A DNA stretch of 6,102 bases. It comes from SURF-33 sp964598885 (lineage in GTDB: Bacteria; Desulfobacterota; Desulfobacteria; Desulfobacterales; Desulfosalsimonadaceae). Below, piece by piece: positions 1-6,102 of the stretch. The stretch lies in contig CAZRES010000153.1 of the NCBI GenBank assembly GCA_964598885.1, positions 1 to 6,102 on the forward strand, in the 5' to 3' direction. The notes beneath the pieces were generated by a model, which ran no database searches, had not been told where the DNA came from, and was given only the letters and a program-made list of their open reading frames with translations. The first letter of the stretch is position 1. Each line of letters starts with the position of its first letter. Both the position numbers and the translations under genes were made by a program.

Positions 1-999
1 TTTGAGGAAATGAAGGACGCGCCCATCCTGTCGGGTATTTTCACGGAAAGCGGGATCAAGCGGTTGGATGCCTATATGATCGATCTCGGATTTTTAACCA
101 AATACCGGATCACCATCAAAACCCCCAAGATCCCGCCGCCGGGAACCCCCAAGCGGGACATCTACCTGATCCGGGCCTATGAATATCCCGAGGAATGGGA
201 ACATCTGTCGGATGCGGAAAAACACGAGCGCCTGGTGATGCTCCGGCTTTCGCTCCAGGAAATGGGCCGGGAGCAAAAGGACATGATCGTCTTTTCCTTC
301 TGGCCGGACACCATCACTATCAAGGAAATCGGGGATCCCCTGACCGTGGGCAACTATCTGGAGCTGGGAGATAAAAAATTAAACGCCCGGATCATTCTGG
401 CCCAGGGCCGCCAGAACACCAATTACGCCATTGACCTGTACGCGTGCCACCCCTTTTTCATACAGGGCTTTTCCACCATGACCAACGGTGAAAACACGGC
501 CTTTGTTCCCATCCGGGAATACCTGATGTCGCGGCAGGTGCCGGGATACACCGGATTTTATTCGGACTCCGAGGTCTTTGTCCATATCCTCCATTACACG
601 ATCACCCGTTTGGGGCTGGGCATCGATTCCTACAAGCACATCATCACCCCGCTCCAGGACGACGCCCTTCAGGAGCACCCGGACGGAATGTTTTTAAAAC
701 ATCTGAAGCACTCCTGCCGGAAACTGATCATCGACGGACCCAACTGCGTCATCGGCGTGATGCCGGACAACACCCTGTTCATGACCCAGGACCGCAAGAA
801 ACTCCGGCCCGGGGTGGTGGGCGGCGGGCCGGGAGTCGTCATGATGTCGTCGGAAATCTGCGGCCTGGACGCCGCTCTGCCGGAACGCGACAAAAAAAAT
901 GATTTTCAACCCATGCACTTAGATACGGTGGTCATCGATCCGGCGCGCCGGGAGGTAAAGATATGTCATCAGATGCAGCGATTATCCCATCTTCATTAA
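1..999 (+). CDS. Glutamate synthase glutaminase subunit (class II glutamine amidotransferase), 5' end missing
   Basis: This subunit should hydrolyse glutamine and pass ammonia to the FMN synthase subunit encoded next. The frame is open from base 1, and codons F-E-E precede the first ATG at 10. That ATG is probably internal: class II amidotransferases start with a catalytic cysteine near residue 1 or 2, and no such N-terminus is present. I estimate that roughly 50 residues lie upstream. Numbered from the ATG at 10, visible family motifs are TNGENTAF (158-165), whose Asn-Gly resembles the oxyanion-hole pair of the GltB amidotransferase; SDSE (185-188); DGPN (242-245); and TQDRKKLRPG (259-268), close to the 'DRNGLRP' signature. 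The segment PPPGTPKRDIYLIRAYEYPEE (43-62) is of the kind found in stand-alone archaeal-type glutaminase subunits. The product, near 380 residues, is only the glutaminase domain of GltB. Its last 37 bases overlap the next gene, suggesting translational coupling. Identity is good; a PurF-type amidotransferase is unlikely given the neighbours. Confidence 0.88.
   Translation, partial: FEEMKDAPILSGIFTESGIKRLDAYMIDLGFLTKYRITIKTPKIPPPGTPKRDIYLIRAYEYPEEWEHLSDAEKHERLVMLRLSLQEMGREQKDMIVFSFWPDTITIKEIGDPLTVGNYLELGDKKLNARIILAQGRQNTNYAIDLYACHPFFIQGFSTMTNGENTAFVPIREYLMSRQVPGYTGFYSDSEVFVHILHYTITRLGLGIDSYKHIITPLQDDALQEHPDGMFLKHLKHSCRKLIIDGPNCVIGVMPDNTLFMTQDRKKLRPGVVGGGPGVVMMSSEICGLDAALPERDKKNDFQPMHLDTVVIDPARREVKICHQMQRLSHLH
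951..956 (+). promoter_or_regulatory. Ribosome binding site for the FMN synthase subunit
   Basis: GGAGGT lies 6 bases upstream of the ATG at 963, inside the end of the amidotransferase gene. It is the strongest Shine-Dalgarno match in the window. It fixes the start at 963 even though this makes the two genes overlap; the next in-frame ATG (1035) would start only three residues before the first cluster cysteine. Confidence 0.85.
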
Positions 1000-2597
1000 G
1001 CATCAAGGACCTGCCCTGGCAGATCGCCTGGGATATGGACAAATGCACCCTGTGCGGGAAATGCACGGCCATATGCCCGGTCCATGCCATCGAACCGGCG
1101 GTCTTCCGCAAACGGGTGGTGGATCCGTCGGCCGGGGTAAAGGCCCGGCCGGAAACCCGGTTTTCCACCTATTACGGCATCCGCCAGAAAACGGCCCCGG
1201 CCTATCACTGCGTGGGATGCGCCATGTGCGCCATGGTCTGCCCCAATGACGCCATCATGCCCATGCGAAGCGACGAGGCCGATAAACTCAAATTCCACAT
1301 CAATCAGGGGGGCGAGCCCGAACGCCGGGGCGGCCGCCGAAACGCGCCCGGCGGGGTTCTGGATCAAATCAAATTCATCCGGATCTCCATGCTCACCGAC
1401 CCGGCCTTAGATGCCGGCCGGCATGAATTTGAAGTCCGGACCCTTCTGGGGCGGGTCCTGGCACCCGAAGACAACATCCGATTCGTAAGGGAACACGGCT
1501 GGATTCCGCCGGTGCGGGAAATTTATCCCCTGATCATCGGCGGCATGTCTTTCGGGGCCCTGTCACCCACCATGTGGGAAGGGCTCCAGATGGGAGTGGC
1601 TTATCTCAACGAGGAGCTGGGCATGCCGGTTCGGATCAGCACGGGCGAGGGCGGATGTCCGCCCCGACTCCTGCGGTCCCGGTTTCTCCAGTATGTGATC
1701 CTCCAGATCGCCTCCGGATATTTCGGCTGGGATGAGATCATCCACGCCATCCCCGAAATGAAGGTGGACCCGTGCGCCATTGAAATCAAATACGGCCAGG
1801 GCGCCAAGCCCGGCGACGGGGGTCTGCTCATGTGGCACAAAGTCAACCGGCTCATTGCCGCCATCCGGGGGGTCCCGCCGGGAGTGAGTCTGCCCAGCCC
1901 GCCCACTCACCAGACCCAGTATTCCATCGAGGAATCCGTGGCCAAGATGATCCAGTCCATGTACATGGCCTGGGGGTTCCGGGTGCCGGTCTATCCCAAG
2001 ATATCGGCTTCATCCACGGCCCTGGCGGTACTCAACAACCTGACCCGGAATCCCTATGCCGCGGGGCTTGCCATTGACGGCGAGGACGGCGGCACGGGCG
2101 CCGCCTACAACGTGTCCATGGACCATATGGGCCATCCCATTGCCAGCTCCCTGAGGGACTGCTATCTCAACCTGGTTTCCGTGGGTCAGCAGAACGAGAT
2201 CCCGCTGTTTGCCGGGGGCGGCATCGGCAAAAACGGCAACCTGGCCGCCAATGCCGCGGCCCTGATCATGCTGGGCGCCAGCGGAGTCCAGGTGGGCAAA
2301 TACATCATGCAGGCCGCGGCCGGGTGTCTGGGTTCGGAAACCGCGCGGTGCAACATCTGCAACATCGGCCTGTGCCCCAAGGGCATCACGTCCCAGGACC
2401 CGCGCCTGTACCGGCGGCTCGATCCGGAGGATGTGGCCCGGCGGATCGTGGACGTCTACGTGGCCTTTGACACCGAACTGCGCAAAATCGTCGCGCCCCT
2501 GGGCCGGTCCACGGCCCTTCCCATCGGCATGTCCGACGCCCTGGGCATCAATGACGCGGCCGTGGCCGAGCGGCTGAAAATCAAGTATGTGGTGTAA
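963..2597 (+). CDS. gltB: FMN-binding glutamate synthase subunit with N-terminal 2[4Fe-4S] ferredoxin domain
   Basis: This is the synthase core (544 residues) that reduces the 2-iminoglutarate formed from 2-oxoglutarate and ammonia. Two ferredoxin motifs come first: C28-x2-C31-x2-C34-x3-C38-P and C83-x2-C86-x2-C89-x3-C93-P. A linker (about 100-180) leads to the FMN barrel, with IIGGMSFGALS (191-201), STGEGG (226-231), YGQGAKPGDGG (277-287; compare 'QGAKPGEGG' in GltB), DGEDGGTGAA (372-381) and FAGGGIGKNG (416-425). Near the C-terminus C455, C463, C466 and C471 stand where GltB binds its 3Fe-4S cluster; CNIGLCPKGITSQ (466-478) aligns with 'CHTNNCPVGVATQ', but the first ligand is spaced differently. 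The GltB central and GXGXG domains are absent; GXGXG is encoded by the next gene. The start is set by a GGAGGT site. The 37-base overlap upstream and 17-base gap downstream indicate an operon. The family is clear; whether electrons come from the partner flavoprotein, free ferredoxin or both is not. Confidence 0.93.
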   Translation: MSSDAAIIPSSLSIKDLPWQIAWDMDKCTLCGKCTAICPVHAIEPAVFRKRVVDPSAGVKARPETRFSTYYGIRQKTAPAYHCVGCAMCAMVCPNDAIMPMRSDEADKLKFHINQGGEPERRGGRRNAPGGVLDQIKFIRISMLTDPALDAGRHEFEVRTLLGRVLAPEDNIRFVREHGWIPPVREIYPLIIGGMSFGALSPTMWEGLQMGVAYLNEELGMPVRISTGEGGCPPRLLRSRFLQYVILQIASGYFGWDEIIHAIPEMKVDPCAIEIKYGQGAKPGDGGLLMWHKVNRLIAAIRGVPPGVSLPSPPTHQTQYSIEESVAKMIQSMYMAWGFRVPVYPKISASSTALAVLNNLTRNPYAAGLAIDGEDGGTGAAYNVSMDHMGHPIASSLRDCYLNLVSVGQQNEIPLFAGGGIGKNGNLAANAAALIMLGASGVQVGKYIMQAAAGCLGSETARCNICNIGLCPKGITSQDPRLYRRLDPEDVARRIVDVYVAFDTELRKIVAPLGRSTALPIGMSDALGINDAAVAERLKIKYVV

Positions 2598-2604
2598 GTC
2601 AGAC

Positions 2605-2608
2605 GGAG
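2605..2608 (+). promoter_or_regulatory. Ribosome binding site for the GXGXG/GltD-like fusion
   Basis: GGAG sits 6 bases before the ATG at 2615, within the 17-base gap after the FMN subunit's stop codon. The gap has no room for a promoter or terminator, so the gene should be translated from the same transcript as its upstream neighbours. Confidence 0.7.
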
Positions 2609-2614
2609 CAGAAT

Positions 2615-5023
2615 ATGGCTGAAAATAACTATTATCAGATCCCTGGAGTTGAAAACGGCATCCGTCTCGAATCCAGGGTCTTAGAGGAAAAAATTCAAAC
2701 GGCGGTGGCGGCCGGCCATCGCCGGATACAGGTGGATGCGTACGGCCAGCACGGCATCGGCGGCCGGCTCTGGCGGGCCGGAACAGATGACGTCGTTGTC
2801 CGGGTGACGGGCCATTCCGGCCAGCGGTTGGGATCCATGGGTTTTCCCAACACCCGCATTGACGTCATGGGCCCGGCTTCGGATGACGTGGGCTGGCTCA
2901 ATGCCGGAGCCGACATCATCGTGCGCGGCAACGCGGGCAACGGCGCGGCCAATGCCATGTCCCAGGGAAAAATTTATGTAGGGGGCAATATCGGGGCCCG
3001 GGGCATGACCATGACCAAGCAGAATCCCCGGTTTGACCCGCCCGAATTATGGGTCCTGGGATCGGTGGGCGATTATTTCGGCGAATTCATGGCCGGCGGC
3101 GTGGCCGTGATCTGCGGCATCGATCCCCAGACCCCGGAAAATATTCTTGGATACCGGCCCCTGGTGGGCATGGTGGGAGGCCGGATTTTCTTCCGCGGCT
3201 CCCATGACGGCTACAGCAAGATCGACGCCCGCATGACGCCCATCTCCGATGACGACTGGACGTGGCTGGATGCCGGATTGAAAAAATTTCTGGCGGCCGT
3301 GGACCACTCCGACCGGTACCCGGAAGTGGCCGACCGGGACCGGTGGCAGATGATCACAGCCCGGGGGCCCAAGGACAAGGTCATCCGGAAGATCCGGTCC
3401 ATGACCGAATTCCACACGGATGTCTGGAACCGGGAACTGGGGCGAGGCGGCCTGGTGGGCGACCTGATCCAAGCCGAAACAACAACAATTCCCCTGATCA
3501 CCACCGGGGACCTGCGGCGCTACGTGCCGGTGTGGGCCGACCGCAAATACCGGGCCCCTTGTGAAAATGCCTGTCCTACGGGGATTCCCGTGCATGACCG
3601 GTGGCGGATGATCCGCGAGGGACGCCTGAACGAAGCCGTGGATATGGCCCTGGCCTATACTCCGTTTCCGGCCACGGTCTGCGGCTATCTCTGCCCGAAC
3701 CTCTGCATGAGCGCCTGCACCCGTCAGGACGCCATGATGCCCTCGGTGGACATCACTCGCTTGGGAAAGGCTAGCGTAAAGGCCAAAACCCCGACACCGA
3801 AGGCATCCACGGGAAAAACCGTGGCCGTGGTGGGCGGCGGTCCGGCCGGGGTTTCGGTGGCCTGGCAGCTCCGGCTCCGGGGCCATGAGGTGACGGTGTT
3901 TGACCGTTCCGAACAGATCGGCGGCAAAATCATCTCCGTGATCCCGGAAGCCCGCATTCCCAAAGACGTGGTGGCCGCGGAACTCGAACGGGTCCGCGGC
4001 CTGATCCCCCACGTGCATCTTCAGCAGGCCCTGACCAGAGACGATGTGATCCGTCTTAAAACCGATTTTGACGCCGTGGTGATCGCCACGGGCGCCCAGA
4101 AGCCCAAAACCATCCCGGTTCCGGGGGGCGAAAAGCTGATCCCGGCCTTTGAATTCCTGCGCCGGGCCAAAGCCGACAGCATTGATCCCGGAAAATCCGT
4201 GGTGATTATCGGCGCCGGCAACGTGGGCTGCGACGTGGCCGTGGAGGCGCGCCGCCTGGGGGCGGAATCGATTCTGCTCATTGATGTGCAAAAACCCGCC
4301 GCCTTCGGAAAGGAAAAGGCCCACGCCGAAGCCGCAGGGGCTGAGTTCCGGTGGCCATGCCGGACCAAAGAAATCGCCGATGAAGGCGTGGTGCTTGCCA
4401 CCGGAGAGGTGCTGCCCGCCGACACCGCGGTGATCGCCATCGGCGACATGCCGGAACTTGATTTTCTTCCCGATACCGTAAAAACTCACGACGGGTTCGT
4501 GACGGTCAACGCCTATTTTCAAACCACGGACCCGGCCATTTTCGCCATCGGCGACATGGTCCGGCCCGGCCTGTTGACCGACGCCATCGGCGCGGGCCGC
4601 AAGGCCGCGGCGGTCATTGCCGGCATGCTCGAGGGCAAAACCCCGGCGGAAGCCGTCATTCTGGAAGAATCCCAACCCGGCCAGGACCGGATATCGGAAT
4701 ACGGCGGAGTGCACGCGGCTGCGTTCGATGACCGGCCGGTGATGGACAAGGGTCGGGTCAAGCTGGAATATTTCGATCCCCGCGTCACCGAATTTCATGA
4801 TGTGGATGAATGCGGCGCGGAATGCGCGTCCTGCGGCGCGTGCCGGGACTGCGGCATCTGCGTGGAAATCTGCCCCCAGGCGGCCATCTCCCGAAGAGAA
4901 CTGTTGACCGGCGGTTATGAATATGTCGTGAATGCGACCCGCTGCATCGGCTGCGGATTCTGCGTGGGGGCGTGCCCCTGCGGCGTCTGGGATCTGACGG
5001 CAAACGAACCCCTGGCAGAATAA
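2615..5023 (+). CDS. Fusion protein: glutamate synthase GXGXG domain + GltD-like FAD/NAD(P) oxidoreductase + C-terminal dicluster ferredoxin
   Basis: This 802-residue protein probably feeds electrons to the FMN subunit and supplies its missing GXGXG domain. Residues about 1-250 are a glycine-rich beta-helix of GltB C-terminal type, for example HSGQRLGSMG (67-76) and VGGNIGARG (122-130). About 312-370 is a GltD-like iron-sulfur domain: C316-x3-C320-P, then C356-x3-C360-x3-C364-x3-C368. FAD binding follows, with VVGGGPAG (405-412) and D430 ending the second strand; IGD (645-647) is the distal FAD motif. The inserted nucleotide domain has IIGAGNVGCD (531-540), but its second strand ends in LLID (554-557), not the 'YRR' that usually contacts NADP phosphate. 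A ferredoxin ends the protein: C743-x2-C746-x2-C749-x3-C753-P and C777-x2-C780-x2-C783-x3-C787-P, with extra C733, C737, C740 and C789. I see no signal peptide or membrane segment, so it is likely cytoplasmic. Domain calls are firm; electron donor and cluster count are inference. Confidence 0.9.
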   Translation: MAENNYYQIPGVENGIRLESRVLEEKIQTAVAAGHRRIQVDAYGQHGIGGRLWRAGTDDVVVRVTGHSGQRLGSMGFPNTRIDVMGPASDDVGWLNAGADIIVRGNAGNGAANAMSQGKIYVGGNIGARGMTMTKQNPRFDPPELWVLGSVGDYFGEFMAGGVAVICGIDPQTPENILGYRPLVGMVGGRIFFRGSHDGYSKIDARMTPISDDDWTWLDAGLKKFLAAVDHSDRYPEVADRDRWQMITARGPKDKVIRKIRSMTEFHTDVWNRELGRGGLVGDLIQAETTTIPLITTGDLRRYVPVWADRKYRAPCENACPTGIPVHDRWRMIREGRLNEAVDMALAYTPFPATVCGYLCPNLCMSACTRQDAMMPSVDITRLGKASVKAKTPTPKASTGKTVAVVGGGPAGVSVAWQLRLRGHEVTVFDRSEQIGGKIISVIPEARIPKDVVAAELERVRGLIPHVHLQQALTRDDVIRLKTDFDAVVIATGAQKPKTIPVPGGEKLIPAFEFLRRAKADSIDPGKSVVIIGAGNVGCDVAVEARRLGAESILLIDVQKPAAFGKEKAHAEAAGAEFRWPCRTKEIADEGVVLATGEVLPADTAVIAIGDMPELDFLPDTVKTHDGFVTVNAYFQTTDPAIFAIGDMVRPGLLTDAIGAGRKAAAVIAGMLEGKTPAEAVILEESQPGQDRISEYGGVHAAAFDDRPVMDKGRVKLEYFDPRVTEFHDVDECGAECASCGACRDCGICVEICPQAAISRRELLTGGYEYVVNATRCIGCGFCVGACPCGVWDLTANEPLAE

Positions 5024-5054
5024 CAGAAAGATAAAAGAAAGCCATATGTTATGA
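5024..5054 (+). promoter_or_regulatory. Short spacer and carA translation start, weak ribosome binding site
   Basis: Only 27 bases separate the fusion gene's stop codon from the carA ATG at 5051. The spacer is A-rich, unlike its surroundings, and has no inverted repeat that could act as a terminator. The best Shine-Dalgarno-like stretch is AGAAAG (5036-5041), 9 bases before the ATG and weaker than the sites of the two preceding genes. An out-of-frame ATG-TTA-TGA (5046-5054) ends by overlapping the carA start as ATGA. Confidence 0.5.
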
Positions 5055-6102
5055 AAGCATTGTTAGCGCTGGAAGACGGTCGGAGTTTCCAATGCCGCAG
5101 TTTCACCGGCCCCGGCGAGGCCGGCGGCGAGGTCGTGTTCAATACCTCCATGAGCGGCTACCAGGAAATCCTCACTGACCCGTCCTACCGGGGCCAGATG
5201 GTGACGATGACCTATCCGCTCATCGGAAACTACGGGACCAATCCCGAGGACGTGGAATCGGCCCGGATTCAGGCCTCGGCCTTTATCTTACGGGAATATC
5301 AGCCCTATCCGAACAATTTCCGGTCCACAGCCACCCTGGAAGAGTATCTGGCAGCCCAAAATGTGATGGGCATCCACGGCCTCGACACCCGGGCACTGAC
5401 CCGTCATATCCGCACCGCCGGCGCCATGCGGGCCATGATTTCCACCACCGACCTGGACCCGGCTTCTCTGGTTGCCCGGGCCGGGCAGTTGCCGAAAATG
5501 GAAGGACTGGATCTTGCCAGCACGGTTTCTTCGGATCATGCCTATTGCTGGAAAAACGGCCGGGTCGGGCCGAGACAAGACTGGGACGCGGTTCCATCTG
5601 TTTCAGCAAAGGCTGATTCCGGGAAACGATTCCGGGTGGTCGCCTTTGATTTCGGAATCAAATACAATATATTAAGATGCTTGGAACTTGCCGGCTGCAA
5701 CGTGCTGGCGGTACCGGCATCCACGTCGGCGGAGACGGTCAAAGCCCTGGCGCCGGACGGCATTTTTCTGTCCAACGGCCCGGGTGATCCCGAACCCCTG
5801 GCCTATGCCGTGGACACCATCCGAGAACTTCTGGAGTTTCGGCCCATGTTCGGCATCTGTCTGGGAATCCAGCTTCTGGGACTGGCCCTGGGCGGCAAAA
5901 CCTACAAACTCAAATTCGGACACCGCGGCGCCAACCAGCCGGTGAAAAACCTGCTCACGGGCCGGGTGGAGATCACCTCCCAGAATCACGGATTTGTCGT
6001 GGATCCGGGCACCTTAAATCCCCATGAGGTCGAAATCACCCATATCAATCTCAACGACCAGACCTTAGAGGGATTCCGTCATCGCAAGCTTCCGGTCTTT
6101 GC
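5051..6102 (+). CDS. carA: Carbamoyl-phosphate synthase small (glutaminase) subunit, 3' end missing
   Basis: CarA hydrolyses glutamine and channels ammonia to CarB, which makes carbamoyl phosphate for arginine and pyrimidine synthesis in the cytoplasm. The frame stays open to the window end, giving 350 complete residues of the usual 375-385. The N-terminal domain (about 1-150) begins MKALLALEDG and carries FNTSMSGYQEILTDPSYRGQ (30-49), YPLIGNYG (55-62) and GIHGLDTRALTRHIR (107-121). A variable linker (about 155-192) leads to a class I amidotransferase domain: VVAFDFGIKYNILR (196-209), LSNGPGDPEP (240-249), the nucleophile C270 in FGICLGIQLLG (267-277), and SQNHGF (310-315), matching glutamine-contacting residues of E. 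coli CarA. The sequence stops at KLPVF, about four residues before the expected triad His in 'QYHPE', so His and Glu cannot be seen. The start at 5051 is the only one that gives a complete CarA N-terminus. carB may follow, but that is outside the window. Confidence 0.96.
   Translation, partial: MKALLALEDGRSFQCRSFTGPGEAGGEVVFNTSMSGYQEILTDPSYRGQMVTMTYPLIGNYGTNPEDVESARIQASAFILREYQPYPNNFRSTATLEEYLAAQNVMGIHGLDTRALTRHIRTAGAMRAMISTTDLDPASLVARAGQLPKMEGLDLASTVSSDHAYCWKNGRVGPRQDWDAVPSVSAKADSGKRFRVVAFDFGIKYNILRCLELAGCNVLAVPASTSAETVKALAPDGIFLSNGPGDPEPLAYAVDTIRELLEFRPMFGICLGIQLLGLALGGKTYKLKFGHRGANQPVKNLLTGRVEITSQNHGFVVDPGTLNPHEVEITHINLNDQTLEGFRHRKLPVF

Noticed and set aside
10..12. ATG at 10 as the true start of the amidotransferase gene
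   Set aside because: The frame is open upstream to base 1, there is no N-terminal catalytic cysteine after this ATG, and FEEMKDAP looks like the interior of the domain. The gene is cut by the window edge.
1411..1424. Perfect 14-base palindrome ATGCCGGCCGGCAT
   Set aside because: It lies inside the FMN subunit coding sequence and is made of the GCCGGC words that are common throughout this DNA. It has no loop, T-tract or second copy to suggest an operator or terminator.
1563..1910. Overlapping minus-strand open frames opposite the FMN subunit
   Set aside because: They lie opposite conserved FMN-barrel motifs and show no family motifs of their own, so they are shadow frames.
2598..2614. Possible terminator or promoter between the FMN subunit and the fusion gene
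   Set aside because: The gap is only 17 bases, contains the ribosome binding site, and has no hairpin or -10/-35-like pair.
3338..3613. 18-base near-repeat (3338-3355 and 3596-3613, one mismatch) encoding DRWQMI and DRWRMI
   Set aside because: The two copies fall in different domains of the fusion protein and the similarity does not extend beyond about six residues. This is most likely coincidence from shared codon use.
3047..4798. Open frame of 583 codons on the minus strand, opposite the fusion gene
   Set aside because: Its translation is low-complexity (rich in His, Gly, Arg and Asp) with no recognisable domain, and the opposite strand encodes a clear multi-domain oxidoreductase. Long antisense frames are expected in GC-rich coding DNA.
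5283..5609. Minus-strand open frames opposite carA
   Set aside because: They lie fully within a conserved carA reading frame, with Pro/Arg/Gly-rich translations and no recognisable domain.

Overview
The window is a compact, all-plus-strand stretch of GC-rich bacterial DNA (about 60% G+C by eye). It is coding almost from end to end: four genes with only 17 and 27 bases between two pairs and a 37-base overlap between the other. The gene style suggests an anaerobic, iron-sulfur-rich bacterium. The glutamate synthase is split and of the archaeal type, with ferredoxin modules attached to two subunits. A sulfate-reducing or related Desulfobacterota (former Deltaproteobacteria) is my best guess. This is inference from protein style, not a database match.

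Layout. Positions 1-999 hold the 3' part of a class II glutamine amidotransferase, the glutaminase subunit of glutamate synthase; its N-terminal catalytic cysteine lies upstream of the window. Positions 963-2597 encode the FMN-binding synthase subunit, with two [4Fe-4S] ferredoxin motifs at its N-terminus and a cysteine cluster near its C-terminus. Positions 2615-5023 encode an 802-residue fusion: a GXGXG glutamate synthase domain, a GltD-like FAD/NAD(P) oxidoreductase with an N-terminal iron-sulfur domain, and a C-terminal dicluster ferredoxin. Positions 5051-6102 hold most of carA, the small (glutaminase) subunit of carbamoyl-phosphate synthase; it runs off the window just before the His/Glu of its catalytic triad.

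How they work together. The first three genes redistribute the modules of a bacterial GltBD enzyme over three polypeptides: amidotransferase, FMN synthase, then GXGXG plus electron-input flavoprotein. The GltB central domain appears to be absent. Together they should make glutamate from glutamine and 2-oxoglutarate. Electrons should pass from a pyridine nucleotide or ferredoxin through FAD and iron-sulfur clusters to FMN. carA follows in the same direction with no visible terminator, so it is probably cotranscribed, linking two glutamine-consuming routes (glutamate synthesis, and carbamoyl phosphate for arginine and pyrimidines).

I see no RNA gene, mobile element, CRISPR array, promoter or terminator. 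This is core nitrogen metabolism rather than an accessory island. The points most worth checking lie in the fusion protein: its domain order, an unusual nucleotide-binding strand and surplus cysteines.
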